A stretch of DNA of 12,008 nt from Candidatus Uhrbacteria bacterium RIFOXYB12_FULL_58_10 (GTDB lineage Bacteria > Patescibacteriota > Patescibacteriia > UBA9934 > GWF2-40-263). Positions 1-5,346 of the stretch are shown piece after piece; position 1 is the first letter of the stretch, and every line of letters begins with the position of its first letter. The DNA lies in contig CALRGL010000028.1 of the NCBI GenBank assembly GCA_943357275.1, positions 1-12,008 of the forward strand, read 5' to 3'. Below the pieces are notes generated by a model. It saw nothing but the letters and a program-made list of their open reading frames with translations. It did not search any database and was not told the DNA's origin. A program made the translations under genes and the position numbers.

Positions 1-158
1 CCGCTTACGTCAACAGATTGAACAAGAGGTTCTCGTTGAAGTGTTTCTGTTTGATAAGACGTTTTCGGTTGAGATTTGATGACTAATAAAACAATGCTTC
101 CAATCACAAGAAGCAGAACCCAAAACCACCATTTTTTTGGTAAGGATCGAACAGTCAT
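1..158 (-). CDS. HlyD/MacA-like membrane fusion protein, N-terminal fragment (partial)
   Basis: Only the first 52 codons are present; the gene runs off the left edge. From the ATG at 158 it reads a short basic start (MTVRSLPKK), one hydrophobic segment at about residues 10-27 rich in W, L, V and I, then YQTETLQREPLVQSVDVSG. A single N-terminal anchor followed by a 'TETLQREPLVQSVDVSG'-type strand is how periplasmic adaptor or membrane fusion subunits of MacAB- and RND-type exporters begin. In a probable single-membrane Patescibacterium it would sit outside the cell membrane beside an ABC transporter; partner genes would lie beyond the left edge. It follows the rpoD terminator, so it should have its own promoter. 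The family call rests on about 50 residues and could be wrong in detail. Confidence 0.6.
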   Translation of the reverse strand, partial: MTVRSLPKKWWFWVLLLVIGSIVLLVIKSQPKTSYQTETLQREPLVQSVDVS

Positions 159-167
159 AATGTCTCT

Positions 168-182
168 AGTATACTCGAGTAT
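168..182 (-). promoter_or_regulatory. Candidate -10 box overlapping a 12-bp palindrome, upstream of the HlyD-like gene
   Basis: On the minus strand a TATACT hexamer (173-168) lies ten bases before the ATG of the membrane fusion gene. It overlaps the perfect 12-bp palindrome ATACTCGAGTAT at 171-182. No good -35 hexamer is found at 16-18 bases, so the promoter is weak or activator-dependent. The palindrome could be an operator, but a 12-bp palindrome is not rare by chance. Confidence 0.3.
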
Positions 183-197
183 GAAAAATTTTTCTAC

Positions 198-223
198 AAA
201 AAACCGCCCCCGGTTTGGGAGCG
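198..223 (-). terminator. Rho-independent terminator of dnaG-rpoD
   Basis: Just past the rpoD stop, the minus strand reads CGCTCCC, a 5-base loop, then GGGGGCG (7 pairs, one G-U), followed by G and six T. On the plus strand the same stem is followed by attttttaa, so it could also act in the other direction. It separates rpoD from the HlyD-like gene. Confidence 0.85.
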
Positions 224-228
224 ATTTT

Positions 229-1521
229 TTAATAGTCTCGTAATTTGTCGATCAGTGAACTTGCTTGAATTTTTTCCAATGCCTTTGCTTCAATTTGTCG
301 AATACGTTCGCGGGTAACATCGAACTCTCGACCCACTTCTTCAAGCGTATGTGAGACACCGTCCATGAGTCCAAAGCGCATTTCCAAAATCTTTTGTTCA
401 CGCGGAGTCAGACCTTCCATGGCAACCTTCACATAGTCGCGGAGTAGCTCTCGAGCTGCAGTGCGGTCAGGTGAGATGGTCTTTGTGTCTTCGATAAAGT
501 CTTCCAGTTTGGAGTCTTCGTCATCGTCTCCCACAGAAGTTTCAAGAGAAACCGTGTCCTGGGAGATTTTGCGAATATGTCGAACTTTATCAACGGTTTC
601 TCCCATTTCTGCGGCAATTTCTTCAGGGAGCGGTTCACGACCAAGATCTTGAATCAGCCGTCGTTCGATTTGGGTAAATCGGTTAATGGTTTCCACCATG
701 TGAACCGGAATACGGATTGTTCGAGACTGGTCGGCAAGAGCGCGGGTAATCGCCTGACGGATCCACCAGGTTGCGTACGTGGAGAATTTGTAGCCTTTTC
801 GGTATTCAAATTTCTTCACCGCACGGAACAGACCAATGTTTCCTTCTTGAATCAAATCAAGTAAGGACATTTGTTTTCCAACGAACTTCTTGGCAATAGA
901 CACAACCAAACGCAGGTTTGCCTCGATTAAACGGCGTTCCGCTTCTTGTTCATTGCGTTCTTTGCGTTTTGCAAGAGCAACTTCTTGTTCACCATTCAAC
1001 AGCGGAATCTTTCCAATCTCACGCAAGTACATCTGAATCGAGTCTTGTGTAAGCTCAGGAACAGCAGCTCCTTTACTCTTTTCGTGAGATACACGAATCT
1101 TTCCGTACACTTCATCTCGGTCTTTTTCCTGACCCAAGATTCCTTCTTTCATTTCAACAAAGTGGATTCCCACACGATCGAGTCGATCAAGGAATTCTTC
1201 GAACAATTCCATGTAATCCTCGACTTCCTTAAACGCGAAGAGAACTTCGTTTTCCGTAAGATAGCCTCGAAGTTTCCCTTTTTCAATCAAACGATCGAGC
1301 TCGTCTGTTGTAGGAGGTTCTGCGCGTTTGTAACGTTCTTTTTTCTCATACTCATGCACCTCTGGAGCAGGAGTTGGTTGTTTGGAAACTTTTGGGGCAG
1401 GTTTCTTCGCAAGAGGAGCCACTTTTTTGATCGGAGCTTTGGTCTTTGGAGCAACAGACGCTTTCGTCACTTTACTACTCACGACTTTTGTTACTTTCTT
1501 CGTCACTTTTTTGCCAGGCAT
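229..1521 (-). CDS. rpoD: Primary RNA polymerase sigma-70 factor RpoD
   Basis: Housekeeping sigma factor that directs core RNA polymerase to -35/-10 promoters. The 430 residues show, in order: a Lys/Ala/Pro-rich basic leader (about 1-50) with repeated KVTK; a region 1.1-like acidic helical segment (71-125); region 1.2 (DSIQMYLREIGKIPLL, 160-175); region 2 (196-283) with NLRLVVSIAKKF, DLIQEGNIGL and the -10-reading YKFSTYATWWIRQAITRA; region 3 (284-350); and region 4 (370-425) with LTPREQKILEMRFGL and the -35-reading helix-turn-helix TLEEVGREFDVTRERIRQIE. It lacks the long non-conserved insert of E. coli RpoD. The start is the ATG 44 bases after the dnaG stop; no Shine-Dalgarno motif precedes it. 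The dnaG-rpoD order matches the conserved macromolecular-synthesis operon, so the two are probably co-transcribed. The region 2 and 4 motifs point to the primary factor, not an alternative one. Confidence 0.97.
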   Translation of the reverse strand: MPGKKVTKKVTKVVSSKVTKASVAPKTKAPIKKVAPLAKKPAPKVSKQPTPAPEVHEYEKKERYKRAEPPTTDELDRLIEKGKLRGYLTENEVLFAFKEVEDYMELFEEFLDRLDRVGIHFVEMKEGILGQEKDRDEVYGKIRVSHEKSKGAAVPELTQDSIQMYLREIGKIPLLNGEQEVALAKRKERNEQEAERRLIEANLRLVVSIAKKFVGKQMSLLDLIQEGNIGLFRAVKKFEYRKGYKFSTYATWWIRQAITRALADQSRTIRIPVHMVETINRFTQIERRLIQDLGREPLPEEIAAEMGETVDKVRHIRKISQDTVSLETSVGDDDEDSKLEDFIEDTKTISPDRTAARELLRDYVKVAMEGLTPREQKILEMRFGLMDGVSHTLEEVGREFDVTRERIRQIEAKALEKIQASSLIDKLRDY

Positions 1522-1565
1522 AGTTGAAACAAAAATACCGTCCAGTCGAGTCGCATGAAACTCGA

Positions 1566-3350
1566 TCAGGATAGTGATGATTCATTAAGTTCACGCATGA
1601 GCTGTTGAACAGCTTCATGATTGCCAGCAGCTTCTGCTTGGCGGAGTTTCGCAGCCAGGAGACTCCTTCGCGATGAGGAGTTTCGTGTCTGCAACAAATT
1701 GTAGAGACTTGTTACTTGTTCCTGCACAAGACTTGGCGACATAGTATCGAATGTTTGTTCTGCAAGAAGTGAGGATTTGTCTAAAAGATGCAAGAGATCT
1801 TCGCTAGACGTTTCACATTCCAGAACGGATCGAAGTCGCTCAAAAAATGATTTCTGTGCTGGGTTAACGCTCGGATCATACGTTGAAACGACAATGTTGT
1901 AAAGTCGCTTTGAGGGCTCGTCCAAGGTCAAATCCTCGTTCAATTTCTGCCAATCTTCGAGGTGAACAACAGGATTATTCACAAAATTACCAAGCAAAAT
2001 AAGAAAAGCTGTGTCTTCCTTGGATAATCGCTCTTGTTTCTTTGGTTGAACAACGGATGTGTTCGAGCTTTGAGGTGCTATTTGAACCGGTTGGATACTT
2101 GCTCGAAGCACAGAACTATCCACAGAGAGCAAATCTGCAATGACCTGAAGCCAATGTTCGCGCTCAATAACATCTTGAATCTCTGAAAGTGCCGGGAGCA
2201 ATTCTGCAGAGACAGCTCGTTTATCATCCACATTCTTCATATCCCGTCCGCGACTCATGCGTTCAATCAAGAACTGCATAATAGGCACAGATCCGTTTGC
2301 AACGTCGACCCATTTTTCTGCATTTAACTGTACAAGTTCGTCTGGATCTTTGACTCCGTCTGGCAAAATGGCTGCTCGAACATCAAAACCTAAAGATCGA
2401 GCAATCGCAATTCCCTTTCGCGCTGCCTTAAGTCCTGCGGCATCTTGATCAAAAGAAAAGACAATGGTTTTTGTATACCGTGATAAAAGCGTAAGTTGAT
2501 CTTCTGTTAAAGCCGTTCCAGAACTCGCAACCACGTGTTGAATACCAGCTTTGTGCGAGGCAACCACGTCCAGGTTTCCCTCAACAATCACCACACGACC
2601 TTCTTTTTTAATAAAGGCCTTTGCCAAGTCCAACCCGTAAAGCAATGACCCTTTATGATAAATGGGGGTCTCAGGGGAATTCATATACTTAGGCTGATCA
2701 TCTCCCATGGTGCGCCCTGTAAACCCAACAACGTTTCCATGCTGATCAGCAAGAGGAATCATCAGACGATTTCGGAATCGATCAATCAAACCAGAACCAG
2801 ACTTACGACGAAGTCCAAGTCCCGCTTCTAAAATCTCTGCCTCAGAGAAACTTCGTTTACGTAAAAAATCAACCAGTGCAGACCAGTCATCTGGTGCAAA
2901 GCCAAGTTCAAATTTGGTCACAAGTTCAGAGGGAATTCCTCTTGATTCTACATAGGTACGCGCTCTCACAGCTTGTGTTGAATCAACCAACACTTTGTGA
3001 AAAAACTTCGAAGCTAGTTCGTGAATCGTGATAAGTCGCTGTTTTTGATTCCCTTCTACCGAGGCAAACCGCTTGATTTCAATACCCAACTTCTTTCCAA
3101 GATGCACAAGAGCTTCATGAAAGTCCATGCCTTCCATTTTCATGACAAAGCTAAAACAGTCTCCCCCCTCGCCACACCCAAAACAATGCCAAATCTGGCG
3201 ATCGGTTGAGACGTGGAACGAGGGTGACTTTTCGTTATGAAATGGGCAAAGCCCCTTGAAACTATCGGTTCCAGAGGGCTTTAAGGTGATGTATTCCCCA
3301 ATCAATTCCGCAATATCCATCTTTTGTTTAATCTCATCTTTTGGATCCAT
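1566..3350 (-). CDS. dnaG: DNA primase DnaG
   Basis: Makes RNA primers for leading- and lagging-strand replication together with the replicative helicase. The 594-aa protein has the CHC2 zinc-binding domain at the N-terminus (C35, H38, C56, C59), then the RNA polymerase core with RFRNRLMIPL (191-200) and GFTGR (209-213; more often GFGGR). The Toprim fold carries EGNLD (257-261), DQD (301-303) and DPDE (336-339), which supply the metal-binding acidic residues. The C-terminal part, from about 430, is divergent helical sequence expected to bind the helicase. Length is normal for the family. The gene is first of the dnaG-rpoD pair, with 44 bases to rpoD. The ATG at 3350 gives the expected start before the zinc domain; no Shine-Dalgarno motif is seen. 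All catalytic motifs appear intact. Confidence 0.97.
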   Translation of the reverse strand: MDPKDEIKQKMDIAELIGEYITLKPSGTDSFKGLCPFHNEKSPSFHVSTDRQIWHCFGCGEGGDCFSFVMKMEGMDFHEALVHLGKKLGIEIKRFASVEGNQKQRLITIHELASKFFHKVLVDSTQAVRARTYVESRGIPSELVTKFELGFAPDDWSALVDFLRKRSFSEAEILEAGLGLRRKSGSGLIDRFRNRLMIPLADQHGNVVGFTGRTMGDDQPKYMNSPETPIYHKGSLLYGLDLAKAFIKKEGRVVIVEGNLDVVASHKAGIQHVVASSGTALTEDQLTLLSRYTKTIVFSFDQDAAGLKAARKGIAIARSLGFDVRAAILPDGVKDPDELVQLNAEKWVDVANGSVPIMQFLIERMSRGRDMKNVDDKRAVSAELLPALSEIQDVIEREHWLQVIADLLSVDSSVLRASIQPVQIAPQSSNTSVVQPKKQERLSKEDTAFLILLGNFVNNPVVHLEDWQKLNEDLTLDEPSKRLYNIVVSTYDPSVNPAQKSFFERLRSVLECETSSEDLLHLLDKSSLLAEQTFDTMSPSLVQEQVTSLYNLLQTRNSSSRRSLLAAKLRQAEAAGNHEAVQQLMRELNESSLS

Positions 3351-3364
3351 AGTTCGTTAGGAAC

Positions 3365-3393
3365 ACTTTACCATAGAGTAGGTCGATTGTTGA
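3365..3393 (-). promoter_or_regulatory. Possible dnaG-rpoD promoter
   Basis: On the minus strand TCAACA (3393-3388) and TAAAGT (3370-3365) are 17 bases apart, each matching 4 of 6 consensus positions, and end about 15 bases before the dnaG ATG. The -35 element lies over the -35 of the opposing plus-strand promoter. The match is weak and chance is a real alternative. Confidence 0.35.
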
Positions 3394-3418
3394 CTTTTGT
3401 TTGAAAATCAGGTATTCT
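3390..3418 (+). promoter_or_regulatory. Near-consensus sigma-70 promoter for the 162-aa unknown gene
   Basis: TTGACT (3390-3395) and TATTCT (3413-3418) are separated by exactly 17 bases, with 10 of 12 hexamer positions matching consensus. Transcription should begin near 3425, leaving a leader of about 30 bases before the ribosome binding site. This is one of the best promoters in the window. Confidence 0.8.
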
Positions 3419-3443
3419 TTGGCGTTCTTAGAGATCAACCCGG

Positions 3444-3449
3444 AAGGAG
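3444..3449 (+). promoter_or_regulatory. Strong ribosome binding site that fixes the start at 3456
   Basis: AAGGAG lies six bases before the ATG at 3456. It would be only three bases from a possible GTG at 3453 and one base from an ATG at 3451, which is followed immediately by TGA, so 3456 is the supported start. Most other genes here lack such a motif. Confidence 0.8.
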
Positions 3450-3455
3450 AATGTG

Positions 3456-3944
3456 ATGCCCAAGAACACGGATCCAAATCATCTTTACGTTGGAACAATC
3501 GAAGAAGGCCTCTGGACGATGTTTTCCGAGGTGCTTGGAGAAGTCTGTGCGGGAGATCATGATCGAATCTTCTTCCTCGGAACAGAACTGATCGATGCAG
3601 AAGTCTTTGAAATCGTTGGAGAGAAAAAAGGCGGTGACTCGGTCATTCGAGCGTCTTACCACCAATTGCAACACATTGCCGTAGTGACGGATACGGTCCT
3701 CTCGACCAAGCAGTTCAGAGGAACGCCTGTGCAGGTCTGGGGCAAAGAAGTTGCGCGTCGTATACGTGCCACGCAACTCATGAGCGGTTCAAACGATTTC
3801 AAAATTACCCTAGTCTTGAACGATCGCGATCGCGAACAACTCGTGACAAATGGCTTCATCCAACTCGGTCCTGACCGTCTTGAACTCCCCATCAAGGTGA
3901 GAATCGAGGTGGACATGAGCGAAAGATCGACGACCAAACTCTAA
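3456..3944 (+). CDS. Uncharacterised 162-aa soluble protein
   Basis: I do not recognise this protein. It is 162 residues from the ATG chosen by the AAGGAG site, beginning MPKNTDPNHLYVGTIEEGLW. It has no signal peptide, membrane segment, Cys-based metal site or known catalytic motif. The composition is that of a mixed alpha/beta cytosolic domain: VVTDTVLS and TPVQVWGKEVARRIRAT near the middle, FKITLVLNDRDREQL afterwards, then a strand-like ELPIKVRIEVDM before a short polar tail. It is a single-gene transcription unit with a near-consensus promoter, a strong ribosome binding site and its own terminator, which suggests appreciable expression. It is divergent from dnaG. Coding reality is well supported by the flanking signals; function is unknown. 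Confidence 0.85.
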   Translation: MPKNTDPNHLYVGTIEEGLWTMFSEVLGEVCAGDHDRIFFLGTELIDAEVFEIVGEKKGGDSVIRASYHQLQHIAVVTDTVLSTKQFRGTPVQVWGKEVARRIRATQLMSGSNDFKITLVLNDRDREQLVTNGFIQLGPDRLELPIKVRIEVDMSERSTTKL

Positions 3945-3971
3945 CCGACCCATTCTCCTGGGCCGGTTTTT
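3944..3971 (+). terminator. Terminator of the 162-aa unknown gene
   Basis: The stem ACCGACCC / GGGCCGGT (7 pairs and one A-C mismatch, 8-base loop) begins at the last base of the stop codon and is followed by five T. It is a good rho-independent terminator for the plus-strand gene. Confidence 0.8.
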
Positions 3972-3975
3972 CTAA

Positions 3976-4008
3976 ACAAAATAACTCAAGAATCTTGAGT
4001 TATTTTGT
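3976..4008 (-). terminator. 15-bp perfect inverted repeat after tRNA-Ser, probable terminator
   Basis: Two 15-base arms (3976-3990 and 3994-4008) are perfect reverse complements around a 3-base loop. The hairpin starts one base after the encoded CCA of the tRNA. On the minus strand its 3' arm ends in TTATTTTGT followed by TTAG, so the T-rich tail lies partly inside the stem. It most likely terminates the tRNA transcript and may back up the opposing terminator at 3944-3971. Confidence 0.65.
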
Positions 4009-4009
4009 C

Positions 4010-4098
4010 TGGCGGAGAGGAGAGGATTCGAACCTCCGATACCTTTCGGTATACAGTCTTTCCAGGACTGCGCACTAGACCAACTATGCGACCTCTCC
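4010..4098 (-). tRNA. tRNA-Ser, anticodon GGA
   Basis: The 89-base minus-strand gene folds as a class II tRNA. The 7-bp acceptor GGAGAGG/CCTCTCC is perfect, followed by discriminator G and an encoded CCA (plus-strand tgg at 4010-4012). The D stem is GCAT/GTGC. The anticodon stem CAGTC/GACTG encloses loop CTGGAAA with anticodon GGA, which reads UCC and UCU serine codons. The long variable arm is ATACC-GAAA-GGTAT, and the T arm has loop TTCGAAT. The long variable arm and discriminator G are both serine identity features. Confidence 0.97.
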
Positions 4099-4110
4099 GT
4101 GAGCACGCTA

Positions 4111-4139
4111 AATATAAAGGATTCCTCTGATTCTTTCAA
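4111..4139 (-). promoter_or_regulatory. Promoter of tRNA-Ser
   Basis: On the minus strand TTGAAA (4139-4134) and TATATT (4116-4111) are 17 bases apart. The -10 ends 12 bases before the mature tRNA 5' end, so the 5' leader would be only a few bases. This is a good sigma-70 promoter with the expected position. Confidence 0.75.
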
Positions 4140-4173
4140 GTCGACGAACCCGTTCACCTGTGATTCAATGTGT

Positions 4174-4179
4174 TATACT
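4174..4179 (+). promoter_or_regulatory. Candidate -10 box for the 124-aa unknown gene
   Basis: TATACT ends 19 bases before the ATG at 4199. No strong -35 is present (TTCACC at 4153 would be 15 bases away). The box lies inside the open extension of the reading frame back to a GTG at 4160, which favours the downstream ATG as the true start and gives a short leader without a Shine-Dalgarno motif. Confidence 0.45.
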
Positions 4180-4198
4180 GAAATTCAACAATATCGTT

Positions 4199-4573
4199 AT
4201 GAAAACATTCTTCCCAGGCCCCCTTGCCGATCACGCCCGTAATCTTATGCGAAGTCTTGGTTATGGCGAGCAACGGACGCGTCAGGGGCAAATTAGCTAT
4301 ATCAAACGGTTGGGAGGTGATCGATTTCCGCATTACCATGCCTATGTCGAAGATACGAACGGTGGGATGCAGGTGAATCTTCACTTGGATCAAAAGGAAG
4401 CTAGTTACTCAGGAACAAGTATGCACTCGGGTGAATATGAAGGACCGGCTGTTGAGGAAGAAATGCGACGGATTACTTATTTCGTCAAAGGGCAAAGTTC
4501 TGGAACTCCTACACAATCTGTTCAAACACCTGCACCAAGTCGACCAGCTCCCGTTTCAAAATTCTTTCAATAA
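4199..4573 (+). CDS. Uncharacterised 124-aa protein with His-rich core and disordered tail
   Basis: The function is not recognised. From the ATG at 4199 it encodes MKTFFPGPLADHARNLMRSLGYGEQ, then a compact core at about residues 26-96. The core contains FPHYHAYVED (43-52), a strand-like MQVNLHLDQK (57-66), and MHSGEYEGPAVEEEMRRI (75-92). A low-complexity Ser/Thr/Pro/Gln tail (98-119) ends in SKFFQ. There is no signal peptide or membrane segment. The alternating-residue strands, the HYHAY and LHLDQ clusters and the HSGEYEGP turn look like conserved family motifs; from memory, similar hypothetical proteins occur in other Patescibacteria, but this is unchecked. The frame is open to a GTG at 4160, yet the -10 box lies within that extension, so 4199 is preferred. 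It is a monocistronic gene divergent from tRNA-Ser and convergent with lgt. Confidence 0.8.
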   Translation: MKTFFPGPLADHARNLMRSLGYGEQRTRQGQISYIKRLGGDRFPHYHAYVEDTNGGMQVNLHLDQKEASYSGTSMHSGEYEGPAVEEEMRRITYFVKGQSSGTPTQSVQTPAPSRPAPVSKFFQ

Positions 4574-4574
4574 C

Positions 4575-4609
4575 AAAAACGCCTAGATCAGTTGATCCGG
4601 GCGTTTTTT
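4575..4609. terminator. Bidirectional terminator between the 124-aa gene and lgt
   Basis: The hairpin pairs CGCC with GGCG and GATC with GATC around a G-U and an A-C, with loop AGTT. It is flanked by five A on the left and six T on the right. The stem contains the last codons and TGA stop of lgt, so the convergent genes share one compact terminator. Confidence 0.85.
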
Positions 4610-5346
4610 GATTTCTTATAGAGAACGATGCCTGCGATAACCATGATGATCGCGAAATATTGTGCGGGAGTCAGACCTGCGTAACGCACGTCGACAATAG
4701 GTCCATCTGTTGCTCGTAGAAAATCTAGGAAAAAGCGAATCGTTCCGTCGAGGATTAAGAAGACGACAAGGTAGGTCCCAATCTTAACGCGTTTATGTGC
4801 GAGAAATAGGAAGAGCAGAAACAAGACGAGACCTTCCATGGAAAGATAAAGGCCGTGATCGTGACGGACCCCTCCTGGATAATTCACACCCAGAACAAAA
4901 TGTGTGAGTGTGCCTGGATGATCGTGAATCAAGAAACAACCGATTCTTCCGATAAACAATCCAACTGGTAGGCCAAAGACGAGTGTGTCGCAGTAGGCAA
5001 GCAAATCCAGTTTTCGTTTTCGCAGAAAAACAACGGCTGCAATAACGGCTCCTACAAACCCACCCATGATCGAAAAACCACCGTGCCAGACTTGGAGAAT
5101 AGCGATGGGATTTGAGAGATAATAGGCTGGTTCGTATAAAAGATGAACGATTCTTGCTCCAATAAACGAGGCAATAATAATCCAAAACGTAACGTCCCAA
5201 ACTACCGCTGGATCTTGCTTACGGTGCTCTGCCATTTTTGTGGCCACCCACGCTCCAGCGAGAATTCCAAGGGAAACCAGAAGACCCCATACTTGAATCT
5301 GTATGGGGCCCAGTGGAATGGTGGTGAATTTGAAGTAAGGGATCAT
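4588..5346 (-). CDS. lgt: Prolipoprotein diacylglyceryl transferase Lgt, divergent signature
   Basis: Integral membrane enzyme that moves diacylglycerol from phosphatidylglycerol to the lipobox cysteine of prolipoproteins. The 252-aa protein has about seven hydrophobic segments (roughly 12-34, 50-68, 90-108, 118-140, 167-183, 190-208 and 226-243). Recognisable family motifs are GARIVHLLYEP (63-73), the HGG motif at 88-90 (HGGFSIMGGFVGA), GRIGCFLIHDHPG (133-145), and a C-terminal RFFLDFLR (204-211). In E. coli the third motif is GRLGNFINGE, so the usual Asn and Glu are Cys and Asp here, while the Arg is kept (R134). I believe this HDHPG form is typical of Patescibacteria, from memory. The ATG overlaps the gatA stop as ATGA, implying translational coupling; no Shine-Dalgarno motif is present. 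It is the last gene of the ligA operon. Confidence 0.9.
   Translation of the reverse strand: MIPYFKFTTIPLGPIQIQVWGLLVSLGILAGAWVATKMAEHRKQDPAVVWDVTFWIIIASFIGARIVHLLYEPAYYLSNPIAILQVWHGGFSIMGGFVGAVIAAVVFLRKRKLDLLAYCDTLVFGLPVGLFIGRIGCFLIHDHPGTLTHFVLGVNYPGGVRHDHGLYLSMEGLVLFLLFLFLAHKRVKIGTYLVVFLILDGTIRFFLDFLRATDGPIVDVRYAGLTPAQYFAIIMVIAGIVLYKKSKNARIN

Noticed and set aside
946..1527. 193-codon plus-strand open frame antisense to rpoD
   Set aside because: It lies entirely opposite well-conserved rpoD codons, is Phe-rich as expected from the complement of Lys/Glu codons, and has no promoter or ribosome binding site.
3824..3835. 12-bp palindrome TCGCGATCGCGA containing GCGATCGC
   Set aside because: It encodes a plain Asp-Arg-Asp-Arg stretch in the 162-aa gene and appears once; with one copy there is no sign of a HIP1-like repeat or a methylation site cluster.
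4160..4198. GTG-initiated extension of the 124-aa protein
   Set aside because: The TATACT -10 box falls within the extension, so the mRNA probably starts downstream of the GTG.
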